The position numbers and the translations under genes were made by a program. From Meghimatium bilineatum (Eukaryota > Mollusca > Gastropoda > Stylommatophora > Philomycidae), in contig CM067298.1 in assembly GCA_034231615.1 (NCBI GenBank), positions 8,611,640 to 8,675,639 on the forward strand: DNA of 64,000 bases, given 5' to 3'. The stretch's first letter is position 1; every line of letters begins with the position of its first letter. This document shows, in pieces, positions 47,455 through 58,205 of this stretch. The notes under the pieces are model-generated. The model ran no database searches, was not told the DNA's origin, and was given only the letters and a program-made list of their open reading frames with translations.

Positions 47455-47645
47455 TCTTATGTTTTACAGCTTTGCTGCAATATTTGCGCCTTTCAGCCTG
47501 ATACATCTGACTTTTGCAAGAATTTTAGGTCTCTGTTATCCACTATGGAATTGGACATTTAGCTTCACCCATTAATGTCCTTAGTGGAACATACAACACG
47601 GGAGGTAACCTTTGTTGCTATTCTTTACTCTCCATTAGACTCGAT
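47455..47645 (-). repeat. Dispersed repeat family, minus-strand copy
   Basis: Reverse complement begins GAGTAAAGAATAGCAACAAA, GGTTACCTCCC, and ends AGTCAGATGTATCAGGC, GCGCAAATATTGCAGCAAAG, CTGTAAAACA. Confidence 0.7.
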
Positions 47646-47954
47646 TGTTTATAACGCCATTTTATGTATTTTAAAATTACTACAACGTGTCCAGACATTC
47701 AACAATCGTGTACAATAACTACAGAAAACGTAAACAAAACGATTTTGTAAAGCAGAAAAACGCAAATGAAAGATTGAAATCGAATATCTACATCACAGAT
47801 ATAAAGGCAGCAGGCTTGATGTTGACAAGGTCATCTGTTGGTCACGAAAAACATGGACATAACACTCTGTTACCCAATCTATCTCCAATGTTGTGGAAAA
47901 GGAAAAACTGTACTTTTACATCGCGGAGATTAATTACATTATCTATCTAGATTA

Positions 47955-48140
47955 TGTTTTAACAACAATTCTCAGAGAAGGATTTGTTCACAACAATTCT
48001 CAGAGAAGGATTTGTTCACAACAATTCTCAGACAAGGATTTATTCACAACAATTCTCAGAGAAAGATTTGTTTTAACAACAATTGTCAGATAAAGATTTG
48101 TTTTAACAACAATTCTGAAAGATGTGTTTTAACAACAATT
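47955..48140. repeat. 30-bp array, left part
   Basis: Units AACAACAATTCTCAGAGAAA plus GATTTGTTTT. It resumes at 48743-48935. Confidence 0.88.
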
Positions 48141-48141
48141 C

Positions 48142-48742
48142 TCTTCGTCTATGGGTCTCGCCAATGGCCCACTAGACATACCACCCATGCAACAGAAAAC
48201 CTTAATAGATGACGTGCTGTTATATTGAGGTTATCTTCTCAGAGAAGCTTCATGGCACGTCATCTATACAGTTATGATTTTATTTTGTTGTTGAAATGTG
48301 TTTCATGTTTACCTGAATATATATGTATGCACCGTCTGTGGTTGGAAGGGAGCCAGAGATGTACTGTGCAGCACTGGGGAGGAGGAAACTGACAGCACTG
48401 TTTTTCCTATGATTTAGACCCATCATAGAGGCACAGTGACTCAGGACGTGACAATCCTTTTGACTTGATTTTTGGTTGCATGCCTAGAGCAATAGAGAAG
48501 TTCGGCATAACCAGTAGTCAATTGGTGGCGGGGAATGAGCACAGTGAACCCTATCTTGGCTGCAGTGGCTAGGAGCAGTGTATAGGTTGAAACCTACCTT
48601 CCTGGAGGTGTGATAGTTATTCTCTGGCTCTGTCCCGGGGTGGGCCAAAAATCCACAGACTTCCCAGCAATATAATGCCATTTAATGTCATTAGGTCAAA
48701 GGGCATGAGCCCGTGGACCGCTGCATCAGCAACCAACCAACT
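48142..48742 (+). mobile_element. Insertion with LINE-like 3' tail, possible SINE
   Basis: It splits the 30-bp array. Flanks AACAACAATTCTC and AACAATAATTCTC are the array units on either side. No protein frame. Its 3' end, GGCATGAGCCCGTGGACCGC then ATCAGCAACCAACCAAC, matches the 3' end of the I-like LINE fragment at 56095-56144. TGGCTGCAGTGG and GGTTGAAACC near 48558-48598 resemble Pol III A and B boxes but are too close together, so a tRNA origin is doubtful. Confidence 0.55.
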
Positions 48743-48935
48743 AACAATAATTCTCAGAGAAAGATTTGTTTTAACAACAATTCTCAGAGATAGATTTGTT
48801 TTAGCAACAATTCTCAAAGAAAGATTTCTTTTAACAACAATTTTGAGAGAACGATTGTGTTTCAATAGCAATTATGAGAGAAAGATTTGTTTTAACAACT
48901 CTGAGAGAAAGACTTGTTTTAACTCTGAAAATAAA
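48743..48935. repeat. 30-bp array, right part
   Basis: Continuation of the units at 47955-48140. Confidence 0.85.
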
Positions 48936-49534
48936 AATTACTATCAGCAAAAATATTTCTTAATACGATCAGACTTCTCATATTCCTTATCAATGTGAAC
49001 AAATTAGTACAGAAAAGTTAAAGTTTAAAATGAGATAAAAATTGTATTATATATATTGTAGACCGCCCTGTAATATAATGAAACTTCAAGAGTTCAAATG
49101 TTATAGAGAGCTCAAGGGGCATAGAGAATTCAACTCATTGTATTCCGTTTTCCTTATATGCACTCCGTTTCTCCCAAATTGGATCTTCCTCTATTAAAGG
49201 TAAAGTTTTAAATATTTGTTTTTTGCGTGATATCTGTCGTAATGCCTCGAATAATTGTTTATAGTTGGTGGGATTATCTTCCGTGTTCGGCTGGAAACAT
49301 CCGATTTCAACATGTCTTCTGATTTTTTTCTGACCCAATATAGGATGGGACAACAAGGATCAAATATAACACATGCTTCGCCTCTTGGGACATTACCTAA
49401 CGGGCCCCAGGAAGACAAGGGAGAAACTAACAAACAGAACAAGTTTATGTGGAGCACACTATGGTAGTTGGACCTTTATTTCCATGGCATATGTATGTCC
49501 CTTTGCACGTCTTAAACAAGAGAATCACTCATGT

Positions 49535-49800
49535 GTCGTACGGCTATGACCAGGAAGAAAACAATAGCGACATTAATACTTGCTATGTATGTCGTAAGAG
49601 GTGACTAAGGTTTTGAATGTTTTTTGGCTATCTCTCATCCATTAGAGGGTTAAAGTAACGCAAAAAATAATGCTAAAGTCAGGTGTGTCAAACCGAAATG
49701 CGCAAATATCGCAGCTAAGCTGTAAACGATGATCGCACATTCAGCTCTCCGAACTACATCCTGCTCTACTGCAGGAGTTTGAAAACAAACTGAGATGAAG
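49535..49800 (+). repeat. Dispersed repeat family, copy 5
   Basis: Landmarks: TATGTCGTAAGAGGTGACTA, GCTAAAGTCAGGTGTGTC, ATATCGCAGCTAAGCTGTAA, CTACATCCTGCT and CTGCAGGAGTTTGAAAAC. Confidence 0.7.
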
Positions 49801-49824
49801 AAAAATTTCAGAGAACTGATGTTA

Positions 49825-50352
49825 TAAGAAAATTTTAGAGACCCCAAAATACTAGTGAAAGTGTAACATATTTAGAAAGTTAACAGACCCCAAACTACTA
49901 GTGAAAGTGTAACAAATATTTAGAAAGTTAACAGACCCCAAACTACTAGTGAAAGTGTAACATATTTAGAAAGTTAACAGACCTCGAACTACTAGTGAAA
50001 GTGTAACAAATATTTAGAAAGTTAACAGACCCCAAACTACTAGTGAAAGTGTAACAAATATTTAGAAAGTTAACAGACTCCAAACTACTAGTGAAAGTGT
50101 AACATATTTAGAAAGTTAACAGACCCCAAACTACTAGTGAAAGTGTAACAAATATTTAGAAAGTTAACAGACCCCAAACTACTAGTGAAAGTGTAACATA
50201 TTTAGAAAGTTAACAGACCCCGAACTACTAGTGAAAGTGTAACATATTTAGAAAGTTAACAGACCTCGAACTACTAGTGAAAGTGTAACAAATATTTAGA
50301 AAGTTAAAAGACCCCAAACTACTAGTGAAAGTGTAACAAATATTTAGAAAGT
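49825..50352. repeat. 45/48-bp tandem repeat, about 11 copies
   Basis: Unit CTACTAGTGAAAGTGTAACA plus AATATTTAGAAAGTTAACAG and ACCCCAAA. A 3-bp shorter variant (AACATATTTAG) is interspersed. Confidence 0.95.
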
Positions 50353-50539
50353 TGGTTTTTCTCAAAGTTACAGTATAATGAAGCATGTGATTGTTTGGCT
50401 GTAACGAAAATTGGTTAGGTACTTCAGGATCCTGTCGATTATGTGACAGCTTCAGGCGTTTAACAAGCGGAAAAACTATTAGCACTTTTGAGGCAAGGAT
50501 TCTAAAATTGTGATGTATATGGGGAACTAGATATGTGCA

Positions 50540-50573
50540 CTAACACACACACACACGCACGCACGCATGTACA

Positions 50574-50632
<59 letters not shown>
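50540..50632. repeat. CA and TA microsatellites
   Basis: (AC)n/(GCAC)n then about 55 bp of (TA)n. Confidence 0.95.
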
Positions 50633-50635
<3 letters not shown>

Positions 50636-50644
50636 CACATGAAA

Positions 50645-51240
50645 GAAGTAAAAAAGAGATATATGAAGGCTCACAAGAACCATTATTTTGAATAGAGAAA
50701 CGACAAAAAACGTGCATAATTTGGAAAATAATTCTAACATGATTCCTTATCAAAAACAATATTGTGCAAGGAATTTTCGAAGGTGAAAGAAGTAGAGAAG
50801 GACAAATGAAAACATGAACAGACCACATGAATGACTGGACAAGATAAGATATCTCCTCACTCTTCGGCATTGTTGAAGATAGAAATCACTGGTGGACTGT
50901 GTGTGTGTGTTTATGCATGACGTCTCCAATTTAGACATTTGAAAAGATTTTATTAGGCCTTCAATCGCAAGGTTTTTTTAAAATTATTGCCGTGATTTCG
51001 ATTGGTCACTATTTCTATGCTTGGAGTCCACTTGGTTATTTTTGGCATGCCTATAAATATAGAAATAGAGACCAAGGGAACCATAAGAGTAATCAAGAAA
51101 AGGAAAGAATGAAGATCTATTTAATTGTGGTGATATATCTCATAAGTACTGTCAAAGGTAGCAGTTGATGCATTCAATGTGGTACCACTACGACCCTGAC
51201 CTTGGTTATTGGTGGGTTTATACCACGATCGACTTCTTCA
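50645..51240 (+). pseudogene. 3' end of the RTE-like family, interrupted
   Basis: 50650-50900 encodes, in changing frames, a KRRKN / ACIIWKIILT-type degenerate block, then ARNFRR, TDHMNDWTR and GIVEDRNHWWTV, homologous to the 4490-4710 part of the first LINE. The end AVDAFNVVPLRP plus stop lies at 51168-51210, so about 250 bp has been inserted between 50900 and 51160, including the hairpin at 50985-51095. Confidence 0.65.
50985..51095. mobile_element. Small hairpin element 1 (MITE-like)
   Basis: GATTGGTCACTATTTCTATG on the left pairs with ATAGAAATAGAGACCAA on the right. It shares TTGGTCACTATTT and a GGCATGCC-like centre with 51288-51392. Confidence 0.5.
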
Positions 51241-51287
51241 AAGACCTTCAAACATAATTAATTACGACACCATTTGTTACATTTAAA

Positions 51288-51392
51288 AAATTATTGTTGG
51301 TCTTTCGGTTGGTCACTATTTGCACACTTGGAATTGCATGCCACAAATAGCCAAGGCGACTCCAAGTATATAAAAAGTAATCAACCGAAGTC
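51288..51392. mobile_element. Small hairpin element 2 (MITE-like)
   Basis: TTCGGTTGGTCACTATTTG pairs with CAAATAGCCAAGGCGAC and with a terminal CAACCGAAG. Related to 50985-51095, and both may be copies of one non-autonomous family. Confidence 0.5.
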
Positions 51393-51676
51393 CAACATTA
51401 ATCTAAAACGTAACGAATAAATGCGATGGAACGGAGTTAATTATTGTCAAAGCGAGATAATCCGAACAATAATTTTACTAAGAGTAGTAACTGGATTACA
51501 TATCTTGTATTTGACAAATAGATCTTTCCTACCATCGGGAAAATACGTCCCATCAATGATTTGAAATATGCCTGTGGAAATATTTTTATAATAATTATAA
51601 CTTTTTTTAAAATTCCCGAACCGTCGATTATGTTCTGTTTATTGTTATTTGTATGATTATATCCTGTGTATTATTG

Positions 51677-51688
51677 TGTGTATTATTT
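51677..51688. repeat. TSD, 3' copy
   Basis: TGTGTATTATTT, identical to 52267-52278. Confidence 0.92.
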
Positions 51689-52266
51689 AGTTAGTCGTCG
51701 GATCATCATCACTGCAAACTGGACACATCCATAGTTGCTCCGATCTTTCCCTGAGTGTATCCGCCATTACACTTCTGCTGACAGTACCGGTCCTATGCTG
51801 GTTGACCATCATTCTTCTGCGCCCTCCAAAATTTTCACCTCTAGCAACACCACATTTCAATCCCTGATCTTTAATCCTGGCTATTGAAATGGAATCATCA
51901 TCCACATTAGTCTCACTCTTGCGTGCTATATCTCTTAAGGAGTTCAAAACGTCAGCGCGATCCATTGCCCCATCGCCCTGTGTCACAATCGCGCTTGACG
52001 TCAATTGATCCGCTCTTTTATTGCCTCGAACACCCACATGTCACGGCACGAAAATAAATGTGACCACTTTTAGCCTCGCCCTTATCAATGCCTCAATCCA
52101 GCATTCGCGAACGAGACCCACATGTATCTTTCTAATCATACTCATAGAGTCAATCAAGATGCAGACTTGGGTTACCTTCTGTGTGCATACCCACTCAAAT
52201 GACCTGGTCACAGCCATAGTCTCCATGGTCATACTACTCGCAGTGACCGCAAAGGCACCACAGTTA
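51689..52266 (-). mobile_element. I/Nimb-like element, 5' truncated, with TSD
   Basis: 578-bp minus-strand copy. RNase H blocks MTMETMAVTRSFEWV, CILIDSMSMIRKI (Asp), VVTFIFVP, stop, then GVRGNKRADQLTSSAIV and a tail MCPVCSDDDPTTN with the stop in a CTAA repeat. Compared with 7043-7921 it starts later in RNase H. Flanked by perfect 12-bp TSDs TGTGTATTATTT at 51677-51688 and 52267-52278. Only one stop, near 52038, breaks the frame, so it is young. Confidence 0.94.
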
Positions 52267-52278
52267 TGTGTATTATTT
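52267..52278. repeat. TSD, 5' copy
   Basis: TGTGTATTATTT, identical to 51677-51688. Confidence 0.92.
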
Positions 52279-52279
52279 C

Positions 52280-52865
52280 ACGTCAGCATCCGACAGTGAT
52301 AGTGTGTTTGTCGTCGTACATTAATGCTTCAATGCCTGTATCCTATTATCATACAGTTCTACAGCTGTATTACCTTTTATTAATTACAAATAGGATATAA
52401 TATCCCTATATATAAAAAAGCAGTGGAAAATTATGCCCTACACTATTTTTATATTTATTATCTTACATAAGTTGTAAAAAAGTTTTTTTTTAAAATGTGT
52501 TACGTATAATTTACACCCAGCCTCATAATAAAATAGAAAATGTGGAGAAAAAACTCTGTAGTGATAACAGTATGTATTTGCAGCACGCAAGAAAGATGCA
52601 ACCTTGAAGTATCAAAAAAGGCGGAGAATAAATAAGTTGTTTACGTCATAAAGTTACCTTCAAAAGCATGATATAAGTAAGCTTGGAAAAGCAGCTAGTT
52701 TGTCTAGATAAAAAATGATCATAGATAAAATAAGTTGAAGGACAAAAGGAGGCGCAGTGTGAATTTTGGTGAACTGTCTGGAACATTGAGACACAACAAA
52801 TGTGTTAAAACAAAAAATAAATAGGCTTTTAGATCATTTTGTGATCAATATTACTTTCGAAGCCG
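52280..52865. other. No recognisable gene
   Basis: AT-rich, nothing identifiable. Confidence 0.4.
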
Positions 52866-52879
52866 TATAGTACAGGTCT
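52866..52879. repeat. TSD, left copy, of the foldback element
   Basis: TATAGTACAGGTCT, identical to 54941-54954. Confidence 0.9.
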
Positions 52880-54940
52880 TAATAGTAATGCAAAATGATG
52901 TAAAAAGGTTACTAAAACACTTACCTAGCCTATTAATAAAAATATATTTTTAAGAAAAAAAACAAAAAACATACAATAAAACTAAACAGGACAATTCTCA
53001 ACGTATCGGCTCAAATTGAACCTTTTTCAAGAGACAAACAACAGAAAACGACAAAATAAAAAAATAAATAGATGTCTATATTTCATCAAGCCCTCGTCTC
53101 CATAATAGCGCAGGGATGGCAACGCATCTAGTCAAGGTGAAAATGCGTGCATTCATTATAAACAAACCGAAAGTGGGAAATTAGAGACACTATAGATGAG
53201 TGCAAGAATAATAAAAGAAAAAGATAAGAAAAATACCCCTTTTGTCACTCTATCAGACAGGCAGGTTTTAAGAACATAGTCACAACAGGAACGACTGAAG
53301 GGAACAGAGACAGATGGGGACGTGAGAAAATATTCATGTGACAACCTAGCAAGGCTTGGAAACAACGATCCTGATAACAATACTGTGAACAGAGAACCAT
53401 GGTCACCTACGCCAACAAGAATGGCATATGACAATGATAGATGAGTAATGATGAGGTTGTGTGGTGGTGGGGTGAGTGGGTTTGGGGAAGGAAGGATAGA
53501 AGAAGAATCAACATTTGAAAACGCATGGAATGAATGTGAAACCAAATATAGACATAAACATATATATAAAACCAAACCTAAACATACATAGAAATGTAAA
53601 CACACACCAAGAGTCAAGAAATAAACACATAACAAGATGGACACAGATGTGTGAAGGATACCCACACAAAATGCACAGGCATGTAAATGTATCCACACAC
53701 AGGAAAGGGCTCACACCAGAATAGGTATACACATTGACACAGAATGGAGATACGTGCATTAACATAAAAAAGCGCTCACATAAATATGCATATATATATG
53801 TATACACAAATATGAACATTCATGCACATAAACACTTTCTCGTATAAATAATAACATGAACATTCATACACATAGAAACATATACATATATTAATGTAAA
53901 TATAAACGTTCGTTCACATAAAGATAATGCTATAACAACTGCATATGTATACATACAAATGTGTGGCCCAAAGTAATTGTGTGGATACATAGAACCATGT
54001 AAAACGAAATGCATATACAAATAACTATATATGTGGGGGCACCCATCGAAGAGACAACTGCAATAAAAACGAGGAAATCAAAATCTAAATATGTAAATGA
54101 TTTAACAATAACAAAATGGCAGAGTACAAAATAATCACATATTGACATACACAAACGAAAGAAGACATAAAGGAATTATATAGAAGAACGGCAAACACAA
54201 AAATAATAATTATTCACGAAAGTGTACAAAGACAAATAATTAAAAGAATCAGTGCAATACGGGAGTAGAGGGTATAAAGAAAAGGTGGGTAACTCAAACA
54301 AAACGGTGATTAATGTTCATTCCGTTTGGTTGCAAGACTCTCATATGACAAATGAGACGATATTAAAATCACGATATTTTTATCAGGATCGTTGTTTCCA
54401 AGCCTTGCTAGGTTGTCACATGAATATTTTCTCACGTCCCCATCTGTCTCTGTTCCCTTCAGTCGGGCCTGTTGTGACTATGTTCTTAAAACCTGCCTGT
54501 CTGATAGAGTGACAAAAGGGGTATTTTTCTTATCTTTTTCTTTTATTATTCTTGCACTCATCTATAGTGTCTCTAATTTCCCACTTTCGGTTTGTTTATA
54601 ATGAATGCACGCATTTTCACCTTGACTAGATGCGTTGCCATCCCTGCGCTATTATGGAGACGAGGGCTTGATGAAATATAGACATCTATTTATTTTTTTA
54701 TTTTGTCGTTTTCTGTTGTTTGTCTCTTGAAAAAGGTTCAATTTGAGCCGATACGTTGAGAATTGTCCTGTTTAGTTTTATTGTATGTTTTTTGTTTTTT
54801 TTCTTAAAAATATATTTTTATTAATAGGCTAGGTAAGTGTTTTAGTAACCTTTTTACATCATTTTGCATTACTATTTGTTCATTAGGTTACTGCGGCACC
54901 ATCCACTTTGTCGGACACCCTCTGGCCATTTGGTTATTTA
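52880..54940. mobile_element. 2.1-kb foldback element, probably Penelope-like, with 14-bp TSD
   Basis: Left arm 52881-53377 and right arm 54380-54877 are inverted repeats that look about 98-99% identical: a minus frame in the left arm and a plus frame in the right arm share the same 69 codons with one difference. The 1-kb spacer is CA/AT-rich. After the right arm there is a one-sided tail, GGTTACTGCGGCACCATCC, CTTTGTCGGACACCC and TTGGTTATTTA. Flanks TATAGTACAGGTCT at 52866-52879 and 54941-54954 are perfect 14-bp repeats. No RT frame is left except a C-terminal scrap in the arms. The same architecture and tail occur at 27897-28284. Confidence 0.85.
53170..53450 (+). pseudogene. RT C-terminal scrap within the left arm
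   Basis: Reads RQAGFKNIVTTGTTEGNRD, then a shifted QPSKAWKQRS and finally VTYANKN. It resembles the C-terminus at 18490-18690 (RQGGLENIVTTGK ... IAYASRH). Most of it (to 53377) is duplicated inverted in the right arm, at 54380-54590. Confidence 0.6.
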
Positions 54941-54954
54941 TATAGTACAGGTCT
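54941..54954. repeat. TSD, right copy, of the foldback element
   Basis: TATAGTACAGGTCT, identical to 52866-52879. Confidence 0.9.
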
Positions 54955-54957
54955 ACC

Positions 54958-55285
54958 AGAAAATTGTAATACCATTCAGTCAATTAACTGTCAAACGTAA
55001 GTAGGGGGGGGGGGGAGAGGAAGGTTTCTTGTGTTAGTTCTTCTGGAATGGATGTAAGAATTCACTGAAAGATATGTAAGTTAACCGTAGTCTTTACATT
55101 GTGGATATATAGGTGGAGCTCAACCATTATCGTGAGCCGTTAAGTGTCATATATGAACATGAAGGAGTGATATGTTTGAGAATTTAATAAGGAGTTCACT
55201 CTAAAGGAGAAAATAATATAACTTGGAATTATTCGTCGTTTGTGAGGAACTTATTAACTTGCATATAACTATGGAAGGTTATGTA
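54958..55285. other. No recognisable gene; poly-G tract
   Basis: A run of about 12 Gs at 55005-55016, otherwise unassigned. Confidence 0.4.
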
Positions 55286-55294
55286 TGTCGACGT

Positions 55295-56144
55295 ATAGTG
55301 CTATGTCAATTTATATAGAATATCCAGACAAAACATCTGATGAGTTGTTTGATGCCTGTGGGAAGATTCTAATATGTTCTAACTGTGAAGCTGAAATAAC
55401 ACTAGAAGTTGCCATGTGCCACGTACAGATCATATTTGATGCTTTTCCATCAAAAGTCTAAAATATTGTGATTTTTACAGACTGTCTGCACTTCAAGCAC
55501 TAGAATGTGATGGACATTGTAAACCTGAGCTAGCTGAAATATATCACAATACCAACCAGCTGCTTACATCTTATCAAGTCAGCATTGTTATGCATTGGAT
55601 TCCTGGCCACTCAAACACACCTGACAATGACAAGGCAAACCGACTAGCAAAGAAGGGAGCACAACAAGAACAGCCATATACACAAACAACCATGCACACA
55701 GTTAAAATGATGTTTAAATCTGTGAACAAACAAAATTGGATGAACAGATGGGCTATGGGAAACACTGGGAGGGAAATCTATAAATATATGACCAGCCCAA
55801 ATCCTAAAGACAACATCAACCTCCTGGGAAAGAAAAGACCAGAGTATCTTCTTCAGACTACGCATACAACATGTACAGCTTAACAATCACCGAGCAGAAC
55901 AACCACAACACACTCCAGAGTGCCAGCTGTGCACGCATCCCTATGAAACTGTTGACCACCACTGTCTTGAATGTATAGCGCTGAATGACGCCAGGAAAAA
56001 ATATTTCCCTCCATGGCCAGATAAGTTGAACACATTATATAGATCAAAACAAGAACTCACAAACACATGCATATATCACACAATGGCAATATGCCAGAAG
56101 GCATGAGTCCAAGCACCGCTGGATCAGCAACCAACCAAGTTCAA
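55295..56144 (+). mobile_element. I-like LINE 3' fragment: RNase H and zinc knuckle
   Basis: RNase H runs from about 55300: IEYPDKTSDELFDACG, then ICSNCEAEITLEVAM (catalytic Glu), a stop, IVIFTD (Asp), a small deletion, LSALQALECDGHCKPEL and MHWIPGHSNTPDNDKANRLA (His and Asp). After a frameshift near 55845 come FRLRIQHVQLNNHRA and a zinc knuckle ECQLCTHPYETVDHHCLEC. The stop is near 56106. The 3' tail is GGCATGAGTCCAAGCACCGC then CAACCAACCAAG. The tail is shared with the insertion at 48142-48742. Confidence 0.9.
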
Positions 56145-56214
56145 TAAACTAATGATTTATGGTCTAGGATGTTCGAAAAATATTTGTGTCAGTCAGTGGG
56201 GAACATTATGATTA

Positions 56215-56600
56215 AATAACTAGAAGACAGAATTGATGTCATTGAGATGTGGATATACAGAAGAATAGGGAGAACTACATTGAAGGAGAAGAAAACTAAC
56301 AAAGAGTTTCAAATAACACTACGTATGAAAAAACAAGAAATATTATAGGAAACAAAGATCAACAAATAAAGTATTTTTGGAAAACTAAAAGACATGACAT
56401 CACATTTGGTGAATAAATTACTTGAGAGTAAAGTCGAGGGGAGGAGAGCAAGAGGGAGGCAGAGATACAAGTGGGGTCGACAGGAAACAAACGAGACGAC
56501 AAATTAGCTAGCCTAACCACCATATCAGATGGTCAGCCTATGGACCAAGCATACATTCTAAAGGATATTCGTGAGTTCTCACGATTGGAGTTATTTGACA
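56215..56600 (+). pseudogene. RT C-terminal fragment
   Basis: Reads RIDVIEMWIYRRIGRTTLKE, KKTNKEFQ, stops, then KLKDMTSHLVNKLLESKVEG and RRARGRQRYKWGR. Standard LINE C-terminal order (E-M-W-x-Y-R-R-I, K-T-N, G-R-R-x-R-G-R-Q-R). Confidence 0.75.
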
Positions 56601-56800
56601 TTAATGAACATGAATAAGCATTGCCGACAACAGTAGACAACCATCAGACAGCATACCACAGCAAGCTATGCTACGATGGACCACTGAAATAAAAGAGGCG
56701 ACAAAGAAAACTCTTCTACACCTGACGCTCAAAGGCAAGAAATGGTTTAGCGAAAAGATAGATAGAATAAGTATTGAGAATGCGCGAGCTAGGAGTCAAA
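56600..56800 (+). pseudogene. RT C-terminal fragment (family of 43060-43355)
   Basis: Reads PSDSIPQQAMLRWTTEIKEA, TKKTLLHLTLKGKKWFSEK. It shares the order P-S-D-S-x-P-Q, W-x-x-x-I-K and G-x-K-W with the other copy. Confidence 0.55.
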
Positions 56801-57587
56801 TGCTGCTTAGAAATTGAAAATGTGCGACTTAGACGTGACCCCTAGAGAACCCTTAATAAGATTCTTAACATTAACACTGATACACCATAGATCCAGAACA
56901 AGCAGCCGCTATACCATCAGAGATTAGTGAAACGGGGATGTGAACACCTAGCGACGTGTACGACGTGAGAAGAGAATAATCCAAATTGTTCCGTGATTGG
57001 TTTTTTTTTCAGATATCATTAATGGAAACAATGCTTTATTATTGATATTTAGAAGACGTTGGGCTCATTAAGCTACAATCTCAGGAATTACATCGTACAG
57101 TATGAATGTATTGTTATTTTGATAGAAGGTAACTTCAAAATATAATCTGTAATATAAATTATTTTATTATGGGCCGGATTAAGTCATCTTGGTGCCCTAG
57201 GCACAAACCCACATGGGTGCCCCCTTCTGTCCCGGGCCCCCGATCCTCCACTGACGCTGGTATGTTAAATATTATACAAAAAACTAACTCAGAAAAAACA
57301 GTTGTTAATACATATATTTGTATTATTATCACTGATATAAAACAGTTGTTAATACATATATGTGTACTATTATCACTGATATAAAACCTACGATAAGGTA
57401 TTTCTGTATTCAAATTAATAGTTAATCAATTTTATAATAATAATTGGAAAAATACTGTAACTTGTTTAATAGATAAGAAAGTCAGGGAGAGTTTAACATT
57501 TACATTTGAATGTTCTTTTTTCTAGATTTACATCTGGCAAAGTTTTTGAGTACATCATCAAAGTTAATTTAGCGCAACAAGTCTGCC

Positions 57588-57806
57588 TCAATCATCAGCA
57601 GAGATAAGGAATCAATCATCAGCAGAGATAAGGAATCAATCATCAGCACAGATAAGGAATCAATCATCAGAAGAGATAAGGAATCAATTATCAGCAGAGA
57701 TAAGGAATCAATCATCAGCAGAGATAAATAATCAATCATCAGCAGAGATAAAGAATCAATCATCAGCAGAGATAAAGAATCAATCATCAGCAGAGATAAG
57801 GAATCA
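57588..57806. repeat. 24-bp array, nine copies, in the transposase C-terminus
   Basis: Unit AATCATCAGCAGAGATAAGG plus AATC. On the minus strand it reads DSLSLLMI, nine times in frame, within the dimerisation-domain end (normally one such segment before IEADLLR). Variants include DYLSLLMI and DSLSVLMI. Confidence 0.95.
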
Positions 57807-58104
57807 AACCCTTCTTGTGTCATTGTTGATCTACTTGGATTTTTTTGTACGTTTCAACTGAGAAAAAGAGCGCTCAGTCGAACAGTTCGTAACCAATAAT
57901 GTTACAAATATGCGCAAGACGATTTCTAAATTTGGAAAAGCACACTCGATGTTGTCTCTAACTATTACTTTGTTTAATTCTGTATGACTGAACGTGCTAT
58001 TTTCAGATATTGATGCACGAAACGTGTGGCGAATATGAGTGGAACTGTTGTAGTTCAGTATATAAATTATTGTTCAGATCTTCAGGATAAGCATTCATTA
58101 GTCC

Positions 58105-58205
58105 TTCACAACACTGACTGATGTTTGTGGTACATCGACTTCACAACACTGACTGATGTTTGTGGTACATCGACTTCACAACACTGAGATGTTTGTGGTA
58201 TATCG
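58105..58205. repeat. 35-bp tandem repeat, about three copies, in the transposase
   Basis: Unit ACACTGACTGATGTTTGTGG plus TACATCGACTTCACA. It extends the minus-strand frame LIDIPQTSQCCEVDVPQTS. The third array inside this hAT element. Confidence 0.85.

Noticed and set aside
48558..48598. tRNA-type Pol III promoter in the 48-kb insertion
   Set aside because: TGGCTGCAGTGG and GGTTGAAACC resemble A and B boxes, but their spacing is much shorter than in tRNA genes.
53156..53698. 180-codon hydrophobic minus-strand frame as a membrane protein
   Set aside because: It is the antisense of the foldback arm and its T/G-rich spacer. The same peptide appears in the other arm on the opposite strand.
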